DNA from: Phaeodactylibacter sp.
Lineage (GTDB): Bacteria; Bacteroidota; Bacteroidia; Chitinophagales; Saprospiraceae
Length of the DNA: 49,870 bases
Reading direction: 5' to 3'
NCBI RefSeq assembly: GCF_022763345.1
Contig: NZ_JALEGS010000081.1
Span: forward strand, 1 to 49,870
The notes below the pieces were generated by a model. That model was given only the letters and a program-made list of their open reading frames with translations, ran no database searches and was not told the DNA's origin. Shown piece by piece: positions 6,057 through 14,748 of the stretch (position 1 is the first letter of the stretch; each line of letters begins with the position of its first letter). The translations under genes and the position numbers were made by a program.

Positions 6057-6989
6057 ATGCACCAACAGTGGTATGTCATCGCTAACCCCGTTTCCGGACA
6101 GGGCAAGGCGGGCAACAACTGGACCGATTTACAGCAGAAGATTGCCAGCTACCTGCCGGTTAGTGACTGGGCGGTGACCACTGAAAACGGGCACGCCACT
6201 GAGCTGGCCAAACGGGCGGTCGCCCAGGGCTACCGCCGTATCCTTACGGTAGGGGGCGATGGGACCAATCATGAAGTAGCCAACGGCATTCTCACCCAAA
6301 CAGAGGTGCCCCCATTGGAAATCTACCATGCCTTACTGCCCGCAGGTACCGGTAATGACTGGGCGCGTACCCACGGCATACCCACCAAACCGGATGATGC
6401 CCTGGCTATGATCGCCAAAGGGCATACCACACTGCAAGATGTGGGCCTGATCAACTATCAAAGCCATGACAAGCCGGCTTCCCGTTACTTCGTCAATGTA
6501 GCCGGGCTGGCTTATGATGGCTATCTGGTGCAGCGCTCTATGCAGCGCAAGCCGGGAGAAGGCGGCAAGTTGTTTTATCTTTCCCTTGTGACCAAGTGCC
6601 TGTTTGAGTACTACCTGCAGGAAGCGGTGGTGGAAGCCAACGGGCAGTCCTATCAGGACTTCTTCTACACCATTAATTTCGGGATCGGGAAGTACTCCGG
6701 GGGCGGCATGCAGCTCGTGCCTCACGCGAAGCCGGATAAAGGGGCTTTTGCGGTCACCCTGGCCGGGCAGATCAGCCGGTTGGGCGTGCTGATGAATACC
6801 TACCGGTTTTACAATGGGACCATCGGGTCGCACCCCAAAGTCACTACTTTCTTTGCGGAGGAGGCCGATGTGAAAGCTACGCCCGGATCGCCGCCCACTT
6901 TACTGGAAGCTGACGGGGAATTCCTGGGCGAGACGCCCGCTCACTTCCAGATTGTGCCGAAAGCCCTGCGGATAGTGGTGCCGGCGTAA
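6057..6989 (+). CDS. Diacylglycerol kinase-family lipid kinase
   Basis: The 310-residue protein belongs to the DAGK/YegS catalytic family, which phosphorylates lipid hydroxyls (diacylglycerol, sphingosine or similar) with ATP at the inner membrane face. Typical motifs are present: IANPVSGQGKAG at residues 8-19, the nucleotide-binding VGGDGTNHEVANGIL at 65-79 and LPAGTGNDWART near 94-105. The C-terminal beta-rich half ends with the family-typical LEADGEFLGETPAHFQIVPK. Start ATG 6057 places the beta strand WYVIANP at the N-terminus as in the family; the frame is open upstream to 5868, but that stretch contains a terminator hairpin. The next gene follows after 47 bp. Substrate cannot be told from sequence. 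Confidence 0.88.
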   Translation: MHQQWYVIANPVSGQGKAGNNWTDLQQKIASYLPVSDWAVTTENGHATELAKRAVAQGYRRILTVGGDGTNHEVANGILTQTEVPPLEIYHALLPAGTGNDWARTHGIPTKPDDALAMIAKGHTTLQDVGLINYQSHDKPASRYFVNVAGLAYDGYLVQRSMQRKPGEGGKLFYLSLVTKCLFEYYLQEAVVEANGQSYQDFFYTINFGIGKYSGGGMQLVPHAKPDKGAFAVTLAGQISRLGVLMNTYRFYNGTIGSHPKVTTFFAEEADVKATPGSPPTLLEADGEFLGETPAHFQIVPKALRIVVPA

Positions 6990-7036
6990 AGTGACTTATC
7001 AGCAAGAACCCGTCCTAACACCAAAACCTTACCATA

Positions 7037-7702
7037 ATGATTCGTTTTATCTGGATTTTCCTGTTCACCATTTTTGCGGTGCCTTATACGCAGGCGCAAG
7101 TGGTGGAGCGCAGCGTGGGCATGAGTGCTGGCGTGCAAAATGCCCTGGTCCTCGAGGTCCCTGCCGTTGATGCCGGGCTGGTCTCTGACCTTTGGAAGGA
7201 CTATATGAAGGACTTCTACCGCGAAAAGCCCAAATGGCAACGCAAAGACAAGGAATGGCTTTCTGATGATGCCGACATCGCCGCCCTGGGCATGGGCAAC
7301 ACGGTGGATGTCATCGCCAAAACGGAGCAAAAGGGCGATAATACCTTTATATATGTGTGGATCGACCTCGGAGGGGCTTATCTGAATTCCCGTCAGCACC
7401 GCGAGCGCTACACCGAAGCAGAGAAGATGCTGGTCCGGTTTGGACTGGAAGTCGCCCGGGCTAAAGTCAAAATCGAACTGGAAGAACAGGAGGATATGCT
7501 CAAAGACCTCAACCGCGACCTGGAGCGCCTAGCAACAGACAAAGAGCGCTACGAGCGGGAAATACAACGCGCCAAAGAAACCATCGCCAAAGCTGAGCAG
7601 GACATCGAAGACAACCTCAAAGCGCAGGAGGAAATGGCCGCGCGCATCAAAGCTCAGGAGGACGTGATTAAGTCCGTGCAGAAGCGGCTAAATGATTTGT
7701 AA
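7037..7702 (+). CDS. Secreted protein with C-terminal coiled coil
   Basis: The 221-residue product starts with a signal peptide (MIRFIWIFLFTIFAVPYTQAQ, cleavage probably after AQA or at Q21). A globular part to about residue 135 contains IAALGMGNTVDVIAKTEQ and FIYVWIDLGGAYL. The rest, about 136-221, is a long heptad-like coiled coil rich in E, K, R and A (ELEEQEDMLKDLNRDLERLA). No named family is recognised, although the layout recurs in Bacteroidota proteins annotated as hypothetical. It lies 47 bp behind the lipid kinase and may be co-transcribed. It is probably periplasmic and oligomeric. No catalytic motif is seen. Confidence 0.8.
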   Translation: MIRFIWIFLFTIFAVPYTQAQVVERSVGMSAGVQNALVLEVPAVDAGLVSDLWKDYMKDFYREKPKWQRKDKEWLSDDADIAALGMGNTVDVIAKTEQKGDNTFIYVWIDLGGAYLNSRQHRERYTEAEKMLVRFGLEVARAKVKIELEEQEDMLKDLNRDLERLATDKERYEREIQRAKETIAKAEQDIEDNLKAQEEMAARIKAQEDVIKSVQKRLNDL

Positions 7703-7723
7703 GGTGTGCCGCTTTCTTTAGTG

Positions 7724-7819
7724 AGGTTGAGGTTGAGAACAGGCTGGGGCTGCCGGAGTGGGATGAATAGCTCGCTATTCCCGGCAGGAAGCCAAAGCAA
7801 AGGCGCTCAACCTCAACCT
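7724..7819. repeat. Intergenic inverted repeat of GGTTGA units
   Basis: AGGTTGAGGTTGAG at 7724-7737 is exactly complementary to CTCAACCTCAACCT at 7806-7819. A further CCTCAACCTTTT follows at 7823-7834. The loop contains a weaker inner pair (GCCGG...AATAGC with GCTATTCCCGGC). The whole could fold into a long branched hairpin ending in a T-run and act as the terminator of the gene ending at 7702. It also looks like a dispersed intergenic repeat. Confidence 0.55.
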
Positions 7820-7990
7820 AAGCCTCAACCTTTTGTGTGATCTGCTCCTGTTTTCGCAATCAGCAGCGCCCAAAAACCTATTGCATTTTAACAACGCTCC
7901 GCATATGCCTGCTGCCCATCCGTCTCCGATTTTCAGTTCAGTAGCTACTACTTTCCCTAAAGTTTGTATTTAGCCGTTAAACCAACTACA

Positions 7991-8025
7991 TTTGCATGGA
8001 TTTTCGCGAAGGTACCTTATCTTTG
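7991..8025 (+). promoter_or_regulatory. Putative promoter of the PpiD-like gene
   Basis: TATCTTTG at 8018-8025 matches the Bacteroidota -7 consensus TAnnTTTG. A TTTG lies at 7991-7994 with a 23-base spacer, longer than the usual 19-21, so the -33 assignment is weaker. The start codon is 107 bp downstream. The rest of 7835-8131 shows nothing else I can support. Confidence 0.45.
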
Positions 8026-8131
8026 CGTCTCTTTAGCGTAAAGTGGAGCATTCACAAGCCGCTTCTAAACAGAGAACGCCTGTGGATGAGCAGAATTGAA
8101 ACATTGATTTTCAAAAAACATCGGTCTTAAG

Positions 8132-10240
8132 ATGGCTTTGATAAGTAAAATTAGAAAGAATTCCTGGCTGCTGGTCGTACTGATCGCACTGGGTCTGATC
8201 GGCTTCATTGTAATGGACATGACTTCCGGTCAGCAAAGTGTATTTGGCAGCTCCCAGACTATTGTGGGCGATATTGAGGGTAAAAAGCTGGACTGGAATC
8301 AGTTTTACCGCACAGAGCAGGTCTTGTACGGCAACTCTGGTGGTGACCTGTACAGCCGCCGCAGCCAGCTGTGGAACTACTTCGTAGAAGAAGCACTGGT
8401 GAAGGAAGAAGCCGAAGCCCTTGGCCTCGGTGTGAGCAAAACCGAATTGCTGGACCTTCAGTTTGGCACCAACCCAAGCCCGGTCATTCAGCAGCGTTTC
8501 CGCAACCCACAAACGGGCCAGGTGGATTTTCAGCAGCTGAATCAGATTAAGACTGCTATCGAGGACGGCTCTATTGCGGAGGACCCCCGGCTGATGTCTT
8601 ACTGGGCACACCAGGAGAACGAAATCATCAAGGAGCGCCTGCAGAGCAAAATCAATACCCTGGTATCCAAGGCTATCTATACCCCAACCTGGATGGCAGA
8701 AATGGGCCATGCCGAGCAAAATGCACCCATCAGCCTCGCTTATGTAAAGGTGCCTTTTGATGAGGTGGACAATGCCGAAGTGACGCTTTCGGATGCGGAC
8801 TACGAGGCCTACCTGAAGGAAAATGCGGAGCAGTATAAGAATGACGAAGAGACGCGTATCCTGGAGTACGTGGTCTTTGAAGTAAAGCCAACGGTTGAAG
8901 ACTCCGCAGCACTGCGCAACCGACTGGCGGAACTGCTTCCCGAGTTTGAAACAACCGAAGACGATACCGCCTTCACGGAGCGCAATTATGGCGTGCCGCC
9001 GAGCACTTTCCTCACAGAGGATGCCATTAGCGCATCAATCAAGGATACGGTAATGAATATGCCGGAAGGCAGCGTTTACGGCCCTTACATCGATCAGGGT
9101 AAGTACCGTGCCGTGAAGCTGGTGGAGCGCCGTATGATCGCCGACTCTGCGGATACCCGCCACATCCTGATTCAGGCACAGGCACCCGAGCAATTTGTAT
9201 CGGCTGAGAAAACCATCGATAGCCTGCAAAATCTGTTGGAGACCAATCAGGCAAGCTTCGACTCTCTGGCGATTAAGTTCAGCCAGGATCCGGGCAGTGC
9301 TTCCGATGGTGGTAAGTACGAGGGGGTAACCCCTGGTCAGTTTGTACCTGAATTCAACGAAGTCCTCTTCATCACTGGTGATATTGGCAAGCTGTACAAA
9401 GTACGGACTTCTTATGGCTGGCACCTGGTTGAAGTACTGAGCCGCAGCGCTTCCACTACACCCCGTGTGAAGGTAGCCTACCTGGAAGAGGCTATTGTTC
9501 CACTGGAAGAAACACAGGAAAATATCGAAGCGGATGTCCTCGCCTTTATCGGTGAGAACCGCGACCTGGAAACACTGCGTGAAAATGCTGCTGCCCGTGG
9601 CCTGGATATGAAGACTTCCACTGGCCTGACGCGCAATGCCTTCTCCATCGGTGAGCTGGGCGGCGGACAGGCGAGCCGCGACATCGTTCGCTGGGCTTTC
9701 AACGCAAGTGTGGGCGAAGTTTCCCCTGAGCTCTATGGCTATCAGGATCCGGTAGACTACTACACCAATAAGTACGTAGTGGTCGGCCTTCGTGCCCGTC
9801 AGGCTGCTGGTCTGCCTTCAGTAGCGAATATCAAGAGCCAGATCGAACAGCAAGTCATCAACAAGAAGAAAGCAGAAATGCTGGCCGGAAAGATCAGCGG
9901 TACTGATCTGCCTTCCATTGCTCAGCAATTTGGCACACAGGTAGATACGGCTCAGAATGTAGCTTTCAATGCGACTTTCGTACCCAGCCTGGGCTTCGAG
10001 CCTAAGGTAATTGGCAAAGCGTACACCATGGAGCAGGGCAGCGTATCTGCACCAATCGAAGGCAAAACAGGTGTGTTCGTGGTGAAAGTCCTCAGCAAGC
10101 CTGCTGCAGGACAGCCCAACAATATCCCTGAGCTGCGCCGCACCATGTCTTCTCCGGTACAACAGCAAGTACCTGCCCGCCTGATTCAGGCCATGAAGAA
10201 AAACGCGGATATTGAGGACAACCGTTCTCGCTTCTACTAG
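8132..10240 (+). CDS. PpiD-like periplasmic peptidyl-prolyl isomerase/chaperone
   Basis: The 702-residue protein matches SurA/PpiD-type folding factors of Bacteroidota. A single membrane anchor lies at about residues 10-30 (NSWLLVVLIALGLIGFIVMD), leaving a large periplasmic body. A SurA-N-like helical region follows (about 35-200). The parvulin (PpiC) domain spans about 342-437: TRHILIQAQAPEQF at its start, FSQDPGSASDGGKYEGVTPG in the middle and YGWHLVEVLS at its end. A second, degenerate parvulin-like region may occupy about 455-640. The protein should assist folding of outer-membrane and secreted proteins, perhaps including the TonB receptor and type IX substrates in this window. A strong terminator follows at 10268, so it is probably monocistronic. 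Confidence 0.88.
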   Translation: MALISKIRKNSWLLVVLIALGLIGFIVMDMTSGQQSVFGSSQTIVGDIEGKKLDWNQFYRTEQVLYGNSGGDLYSRRSQLWNYFVEEALVKEEAEALGLGVSKTELLDLQFGTNPSPVIQQRFRNPQTGQVDFQQLNQIKTAIEDGSIAEDPRLMSYWAHQENEIIKERLQSKINTLVSKAIYTPTWMAEMGHAEQNAPISLAYVKVPFDEVDNAEVTLSDADYEAYLKENAEQYKNDEETRILEYVVFEVKPTVEDSAALRNRLAELLPEFETTEDDTAFTERNYGVPPSTFLTEDAISASIKDTVMNMPEGSVYGPYIDQGKYRAVKLVERRMIADSADTRHILIQAQAPEQFVSAEKTIDSLQNLLETNQASFDSLAIKFSQDPGSASDGGKYEGVTPGQFVPEFNEVLFITGDIGKLYKVRTSYGWHLVEVLSRSASTTPRVKVAYLEEAIVPLEETQENIEADVLAFIGENRDLETLRENAAARGLDMKTSTGLTRNAFSIGELGGGQASRDIVRWAFNASVGEVSPELYGYQDPVDYYTNKYVVVGLRARQAAGLPSVANIKSQIEQQVINKKKAEMLAGKISGTDLPSIAQQFGTQVDTAQNVAFNATFVPSLGFEPKVIGKAYTMEQGSVSAPIEGKTGVFVVKVLSKPAAGQPNNIPELRRTMSSPVQQQVPARLIQAMKKNADIEDNRSRFY

Positions 10241-10267
10241 GACCAGATTAAGACTGGCCTACAATGG

Positions 10268-10307
10268 GAAGCCGACTTGTCGCAATCAGATGCAACAAGT
10301 CGGCTTC
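10268..10307 (+). terminator. Terminator after the PpiD-like gene
   Basis: A perfect 13-bp stem, GAAGCCGACTTGT at 10268-10280 with its complement at 10295-10307, encloses a 14-base loop. It is followed by TTACGTTT and lies 27 bp past the stop codon. Confidence 0.8.
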
Positions 10308-10532
10308 TTACGTTTGGAAGGTCAGCCCCGAGTGCCTTAAGCCATAAATCCTTGACACCCCAAGTTTCGTTCTTTTCCGCCTGCTCTTCGTTTAAGAACC
10401 GCTCCTTTAGCTCGGGCTAAAGCCGCGAACCTTCGCCTTGATTAGTCGAAAAAGAACTTCAATTTAAGTATAAGAGCTCTATGACTTGAGGCACTAGTTC
10501 CTGTCAAAGCTTATCAAGGAGCTCAACAGAAC
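10308..10532. other. Intergenic region without recognised gene
   Basis: About 225 bases between the terminator and the next promoter hold no supported ORF. A small hairpin (TTTAGCTCGGGCTAAAG, near 10407) is the only structure seen. Confidence 0.4.
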
Positions 10533-10563
10533 TTTGCCATTTTTAGATTTTTGTCCATCTTTG
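10533..10563 (+). promoter_or_regulatory. Promoter of the 41-residue membrane peptide gene
   Basis: TTTG at 10533-10536 and CATCTTTG at 10556-10563 are separated by 19 bases, matching the Bacteroidota -33 TTTG / -7 TAnnTTTG layout except for one base. The start codon lies 37 bp downstream at 10601. This promoter supports the short gene being real. Confidence 0.6.
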
Positions 10564-10600
10564 CAGGCAAGAATAACCATTAACATAAAAAATAGCCATC

Positions 10601-10726
10601 ATGGGTGATGAAATAAGAAATTCAGGAAAAAAAGGATACATGATACTCGGTGCCTTTATTTTCTTCCTGCTGTTTGTCATACTTGTCGTTAGCATCTACC
10701 AGTACAACTTCAAGTATATTGGTTAA
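10601..10726 (+). CDS. Small single-helix membrane protein
   Basis: This 41-residue frame runs ATG 10601 to TAA 10726. A polar, basic N-terminus (MGDEIRNSGKKGYM) precedes one long membrane helix (residues about 14-35, ILGAFIFFLLFVILVVSIYQ) and a short tail (YNFKYIG). A consensus-like promoter lies at 10533-10563 and A-rich sequence (AACATAAAAAATAGCC) precedes the ATG. No family is recognised. The inferred orientation is N-in, C-out by the positive-inside rule. It could be a subunit of a membrane complex or a small regulator. Confidence 0.55.
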   Translation: MGDEIRNSGKKGYMILGAFIFFLLFVILVVSIYQYNFKYIG

Positions 10727-10869
10727 TTGGGGCCGGGCCTACAGGTTGGCTTTGGCAAGTCCGGGTAAGTGTGCCCTGTCAGATGCCGCCGCTCGTTCCT
10801 GTTAATCTTTAAGACGGTGTTAGGAAATCAATCCAAAGGGCGAAACCCCGTCACCGTTTCCTACTCCTC

Positions 10870-10904
10870 AGATCGGTATCGCATCAGGTATGCGGTACCG
10901 ATCT
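10870..10904. terminator. Hairpin between convergent genes
   Basis: AGATCGGTATCGCAT at 10870-10884 pairs with ATGCGGTACCGATCT at 10890-10904, with one G-U or mismatch and a five-base loop. It sits between the plus-strand small gene (ends 10726) and the minus-strand YdeI-like gene (ends 10941), so it may serve either or both directions. Confidence 0.6.
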
Positions 10905-10940
10905 GTTGTTAGTGAGGCCAATAAATGATCACATAAAGCA

Positions 10941-11585
10941 TTACGCTTTCCCCTTCTTTTGGTAGGCATCATGCAGCCCTTCCCCGTTCATGATTTTGTC
11001 CACGCACTTTTCGATACGGGAAATCCGGGTTTTGGACTGCTTGGGGGCGGAAAAATAAAGGACATACCCTCTTTGCCTGCCTGGGGTGAGCGCTTCAAAG
11101 GCGTCTTTGAGGACAGGGTCCTGCTCCAGCCATTCCTGCAACTCTTCCGGCCAGGGCTCCGGGCTTTTTTGGAACTCAATTTGCAGGCCTGCATTTTCGA
11201 TTGCAATAGCCTGCTGAATGAAATCAAGGGTGGCTTCCCTTAGTGCCTCAACAGCATCCGGGCTGGTAAACTTCAGCAAGCGGGAGGCTTGGGAGTTAGG
11301 GCCAGGGGTGGAAAGGAGCCCTGCATCATCTTTGAGCAGCGCCCCTTTGAAGAAGCTGATCGCGCAGTGGTTTTTGAAAGCACTGAGCAAGAGCACGTTT
11401 TTGCCATTGAGGGTGTAGCAGGGCACGCCCCACTTTGCCGTTTCAATTAAGCCGCTTTTGGACAAGATGCCCCGGAGCGCGTGCAGTTCAGTGCTCCAGG
11501 CATGCACTTTGCAGCCGGGGGTGCCGCCCAACGGGCACCGGCCACAGCCTTCCGTAAGGTAACCCTCTACAGTCGTCTGCATCAT
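10941..11585 (-). CDS. YdeI/OmpD-associated family protein (DUF1801-like)
   Basis: The 214-residue protein combines an N-terminal DUF1801-type fold (ETAKWGVPCYTLNGKNVLLL, then AISFFKGALLKD) with a C-terminal YdeI-type region. The latter includes PEELQEWLEQDPVLKDAFEALTPGRQRGY and FSAPKQSKTRISRIEKCVDKI. The N-terminus has three cysteines (GCGRCPLGGTPGC) that could bind metal, unusual for the family. Its ATG lies 2 bp from the RNase R stop, so the two genes are almost certainly co-transcribed and perhaps translationally coupled. A second in-frame ATG one codon later is equally possible. YdeI proteins are linked to stress or antimicrobial-peptide tolerance in some bacteria, but the biochemical role is not known. 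Confidence 0.82.
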   Translation of the reverse strand: MMQTTVEGYLTEGCGRCPLGGTPGCKVHAWSTELHALRGILSKSGLIETAKWGVPCYTLNGKNVLLLSAFKNHCAISFFKGALLKDDAGLLSTPGPNSQASRLLKFTSPDAVEALREATLDFIQQAIAIENAGLQIEFQKSPEPWPEELQEWLEQDPVLKDAFEALTPGRQRGYVLYFSAPKQSKTRISRIEKCVDKIMNGEGLHDAYQKKGKA

Positions 11586-11587
11586 GT

Positions 11588-13825
11588 TTAGCGCTTCCGG
11601 CGTTTGTTGCGGTTATTGTCTTTGCCGTTGTTGCTGCCGTTGCCCGCAGGTACGGTTTCTTCCCGCACCCAGTCCATTTCTATTTGGCGCTTGGCAAGGT
11701 CAGCCCGGGCGATGCGCACCCGTACGCGCTGCCCCATTTTGTACTCCTTTTTGGAAAAGGCACCAACCATGCGCAGGCGGGAATCAGAGACCTCAAACGG
11801 CTCGTCCAGGGTTTCAAAAGGCACCATGCCTTCGATCAGGCCGGCTTCCAGCTCCACAAAAAAGCCCCGGTCCATCATGCCGTTAATGAAGCCATCGAAT
11901 TCTTCACCAATGTGCTTCTCAATGAACTCTACTTGTTTGTACTTGATCGATTCACGCTCGGCGGTGATGGCGTTGCGCTCCTTTTTGGAAATATGGCTGC
12001 ACTGATCCTCCAGGCGCGATTTGTTGACGCGGTAGAAGTCATTGTGGCTCAGGTTAGGCTCCAGCAGGCGGTGGGCCAGCACATCAGAATAGCGCCGGAT
12101 GGGCGAGGTAAAGTGGGTGTAGTACTCAAAACCCAGCCCGTAGTGGCCGATATTTTCGGTGGAGTAGGCGGCTTTAGCCATAGTACGGATCGCCAACGGG
12201 CTCAGCAGGCGCAGTTCAGGGCGCTTTTGTACTTCCTGGGCCAGGCGGTTGTAGGCTTTGGCAATCTGCTCCGGAGAACTGATGTTCATATCGAAGCCCA
12301 TTTCACGGGCAAAGCGGGAAAGCTCCATGACTTTGTCCGGGTCAGGCTCATCGTGGATACGATAGACGTAGGGGATTTCCTGGTCCCGTCCTTTCAGGCT
12401 GATGAATTGTGCCACTTCCCGGTTGGCCAGCAGCATGAAGTCCTCAATCATCATGTGCGCTTCCTTGCGCTCCTTGACGTAGACTTCCACAGGAACAGCG
12501 TCTTTGTCCAGGCGGAATTTCACCTCCTCCGTCTCAAAATTGATAGCACCTTCCTTATAGCGCTGCTTGCGCAAATGGCGGGCGAGCTTAGCCAGTTGCT
12601 GCACTTCCTGGGCAAAACTCCCACCCTTGCCCTCAATTCGCTCCTGTGCCTCTTCGTAGGTGAAGCGCTGATCAGAGTGGATGACCGTTTTGCCAAACCA
12701 CCGGTTAATGATCTTATTGTTCTTGTTGAAGACAAACAGGGCCGAAAAAGCCAGCCGGTCGACATTAGGGCGTAAGGAGCAGAGGTCGTTAGACAGGCGC
12801 TCAGGCAGCATTGGCAGCACCCGGTCCACCAGGTAGACGGAGGTGGAACGGTTGAAGGCTTCTTTGTCCAGTGGGGTACCTTCCTTGACATAGTGCGTGA
12901 CATCCGCAATGTGCACACCGACTTCTATCTCCCCATTTTCCAAGTGGCGGATGGACAAGGCATCGTCAAAGTCCTTGGCATCCTCGGGGTCAACGGTGAT
13001 GGTAGTCACCTCCCGAAGGTCGCGGCGGCGCTTAATTTCCTCTTCGCTGATGCGCGCGGGCAGATACTCGGCTTCCCGTTTGACATCTTGCGGGAATTCC
13101 AGGTCGAAGCCATTATTGACCAAAATGGTCTTCATCTCAATATCGCTGCTGCCGGCTTTGCCCAGTACCGTTGTGATTGTACCTTTCGGATTGTGCTTGT
13201 GGCGGTCGGGCCACTCATCTATGCGTACAACTACCCGGTCTTCATCGCTAGCCTGTGGCATATCCTTCATGTTTACCTCCACATCAATAGGGGGCACTAT
13301 ATCAATCGTCACCACAGCGTGCTTGGGGTACATCCAAAGGGTGCCGATGAAGTGGTCGCGGGCACGTTCCAGGATTTGCTCGACCTCACCTTCAGGCTTG
13401 CGGCGGCCCGAAGGCGTCCAGGTCCGAATTTTGACCTTGTCGCCATTCATGGCTGTATTCAGGTATTTGGCAGAAACGTGGACGTCCTGCTCCTGTCCCT
13501 CGCAGACGATGTAAGCATCGCCGCTGCGGGTCATATCTACTATTCCGGTGGCGTACTGCCCGTTGCTCCGGGCGGCGTGGTCCTGCCGGTTGAGCTTGAA
13601 CTTGTAGTCGCCGGTTGGCTTTAGCTCATTGCTATCAGAAAGCTTCTCCAGTGCATCCTGCACGGAATCCCTGTTGTTGGCGACTTTTAGCTTTCGGACA
13701 ATCTGTTTGGGGTTCAGTTGTTTCTTAGGGTGGCGGCGGAAGAGCTTCAAAACCTCTTCGCGCAGCTGACTGGCGCTGAGTTTACGACCGGTCTTTTTTG
13801 AATTGTGTTTTCTGTTTTTACTCAT
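11588..13825 (-). CDS. rnr: Ribonuclease R
   Basis: This 745-residue 3'-5' exoribonuclease degrades structured RNA. An N-terminal helix-turn-helix region (LREEVLKLFRRHPKKQLNPKQIV) is followed by cold-shock-type OB domains and then the RNB catalytic domain. The acidic motif VDPEDAKDFDDALSI near residue 280 supplies the metal-binding aspartates, and HYGLGFEYYTHFTSPIRRYSD marks the end of RNB. An S1 domain (about 635-720, FDGFINGMMDRGFFVELE) and a lysine/arginine-rich tail complete the usual layout. Length fits the family. It lies between an unknown gene (99 bp upstream) and the YdeI-like gene (2 bp downstream) on the minus strand. Confidence 0.95.
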   Translation of the reverse strand: MSKNRKHNSKKTGRKLSASQLREEVLKLFRRHPKKQLNPKQIVRKLKVANNRDSVQDALEKLSDSNELKPTGDYKFKLNRQDHAARSNGQYATGIVDMTRSGDAYIVCEGQEQDVHVSAKYLNTAMNGDKVKIRTWTPSGRRKPEGEVEQILERARDHFIGTLWMYPKHAVVTIDIVPPIDVEVNMKDMPQASDEDRVVVRIDEWPDRHKHNPKGTITTVLGKAGSSDIEMKTILVNNGFDLEFPQDVKREAEYLPARISEEEIKRRRDLREVTTITVDPEDAKDFDDALSIRHLENGEIEVGVHIADVTHYVKEGTPLDKEAFNRSTSVYLVDRVLPMLPERLSNDLCSLRPNVDRLAFSALFVFNKNNKIINRWFGKTVIHSDQRFTYEEAQERIEGKGGSFAQEVQQLAKLARHLRKQRYKEGAINFETEEVKFRLDKDAVPVEVYVKERKEAHMMIEDFMLLANREVAQFISLKGRDQEIPYVYRIHDEPDPDKVMELSRFAREMGFDMNISSPEQIAKAYNRLAQEVQKRPELRLLSPLAIRTMAKAAYSTENIGHYGLGFEYYTHFTSPIRRYSDVLAHRLLEPNLSHNDFYRVNKSRLEDQCSHISKKERNAITAERESIKYKQVEFIEKHIGEEFDGFINGMMDRGFFVELEAGLIEGMVPFETLDEPFEVSDSRLRMVGAFSKKEYKMGQRVRVRIARADLAKRQIEMDWVREETVPAGNGSNNGKDNNRNKRRKR

Positions 13826-13924
13826 GATATTTTTGGGTGTTTAGAAAATCATTGTCCGGACCTTGGCGAGGTTGGCAAGCGCAGGGCTATAGGGCCGGAA
13901 AGTTGTGGGTAAGTCCGCAATAAA

Positions 13925-14437
13925 TTAAATGTGTTCTGTGATTTGCCCCTCAGGCAAGAGCTCCAAATGGTTGGCGGTACTCTTGGCCGGGTCAAATCCC
14001 TTAATTTGATTCGCCTGGCTCTGACCAGAAACGATGTAAATTTTCCAATCGTCTTCAATGGTTGCAACTGAAGTGGTCAACGTGCCCCCCTGTGAGATGG
14101 TTCCCGCAATGACCCGTTTGTCAATCAGCTCGCCTTTTTTGTCAAAGGTCACTAAAGAATACTGATAGGACATCAGCATCGCCCGCCAGTAAATGATCGC
14201 ATGAAAATCATGCGTTTCGGGGATGCGCATGCAAGGCACAAACTCTGTATAGTCGTCCATCGGCTGCCCTTCAATGGGGAGGATGAACTGCTCGATCATC
14301 ACGGTCGGCAGCGGATCGTTTTTCTGACTGAAAGCGTGATGGGCTTCCTCTGCGAGCGTAACGGGCAGGGGGACTTCAGGGAACTTGTCTAGAAAGGAGG
14401 GAAAACTTAATCTAGGTTGCCGTTTTGGCTTATCCAT
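13925..14437 (-). CDS. Protein of unknown function
   Basis: The 170-residue soluble protein has no signal peptide or membrane segment and I do not recognise a family. Visible features are a basic N-terminus (MDKPKRQPRLSFPSFLDKFP), a HAFSQKND segment and a beta-rich C-terminal half (YQYSLVTFDKKGELIDKRV, then DDWKIYIVSGQS). The latter resembles a repeating strand pattern of the kind seen in beta-propeller or lipocalin-like folds. It is the first gene of the minus-strand run leading into RNase R, and the divergent sdh operon starts 311 bp away. Confidence 0.7.
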   Translation of the reverse strand: MDKPKRQPRLSFPSFLDKFPEVPLPVTLAEEAHHAFSQKNDPLPTVMIEQFILPIEGQPMDDYTEFVPCMRIPETHDFHAIIYWRAMLMSYQYSLVTFDKKGELIDKRVIAGTISQGGTLTTSVATIEDDWKIYIVSGQSQANQIKGFDPAKSTANHLELLPEGQITEHI

Positions 14438-14748
14438 AAGAATTGTAACTATTAGCAGCCGGAATCACTTCATGGGAAATCAAGCTGCCGCGATTTTCGT
14501 TTTTTATCTTTATTCTATGTATAGAACGATGCCAGGTAGTGTTTTTGTTTGCACCCACCTTTAGTTTAAGTACACTATTCCTGTATAATTTGAAACGATT
14601 CTAAATAACTTTTGTGATTTAAGTCAACCAAACAATACTTGGTGGTCTTTGTCAATATCCATAGATTTTGTTACTACATTTACGAGGCTAACTAAAAACG
14701 CTAAAACAAGCCTGCTACGGGCTGCACACAACTGAAAAAGCAAAAAAC
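14438..14748. promoter_or_regulatory. Divergent intergenic region with probable sdh promoter
   Basis: This 311-base AT-rich gap must hold promoters for sdhC (plus) and the unknown gene (minus). Two imperfect plus-strand candidates are visible near 14640-14685: TTG, 20 bases, TAGATTTT; and TACATTTA further right. Neither is a full TAnnTTTG match, so the exact start site is not decided. Confidence 0.4.

Noticed and set aside
11684..12775. Plus-strand frame of 363 codons across RNase R
   Set aside because: Shadow of the rnr gene in GC-rich codons; no start context or recognisable motif.
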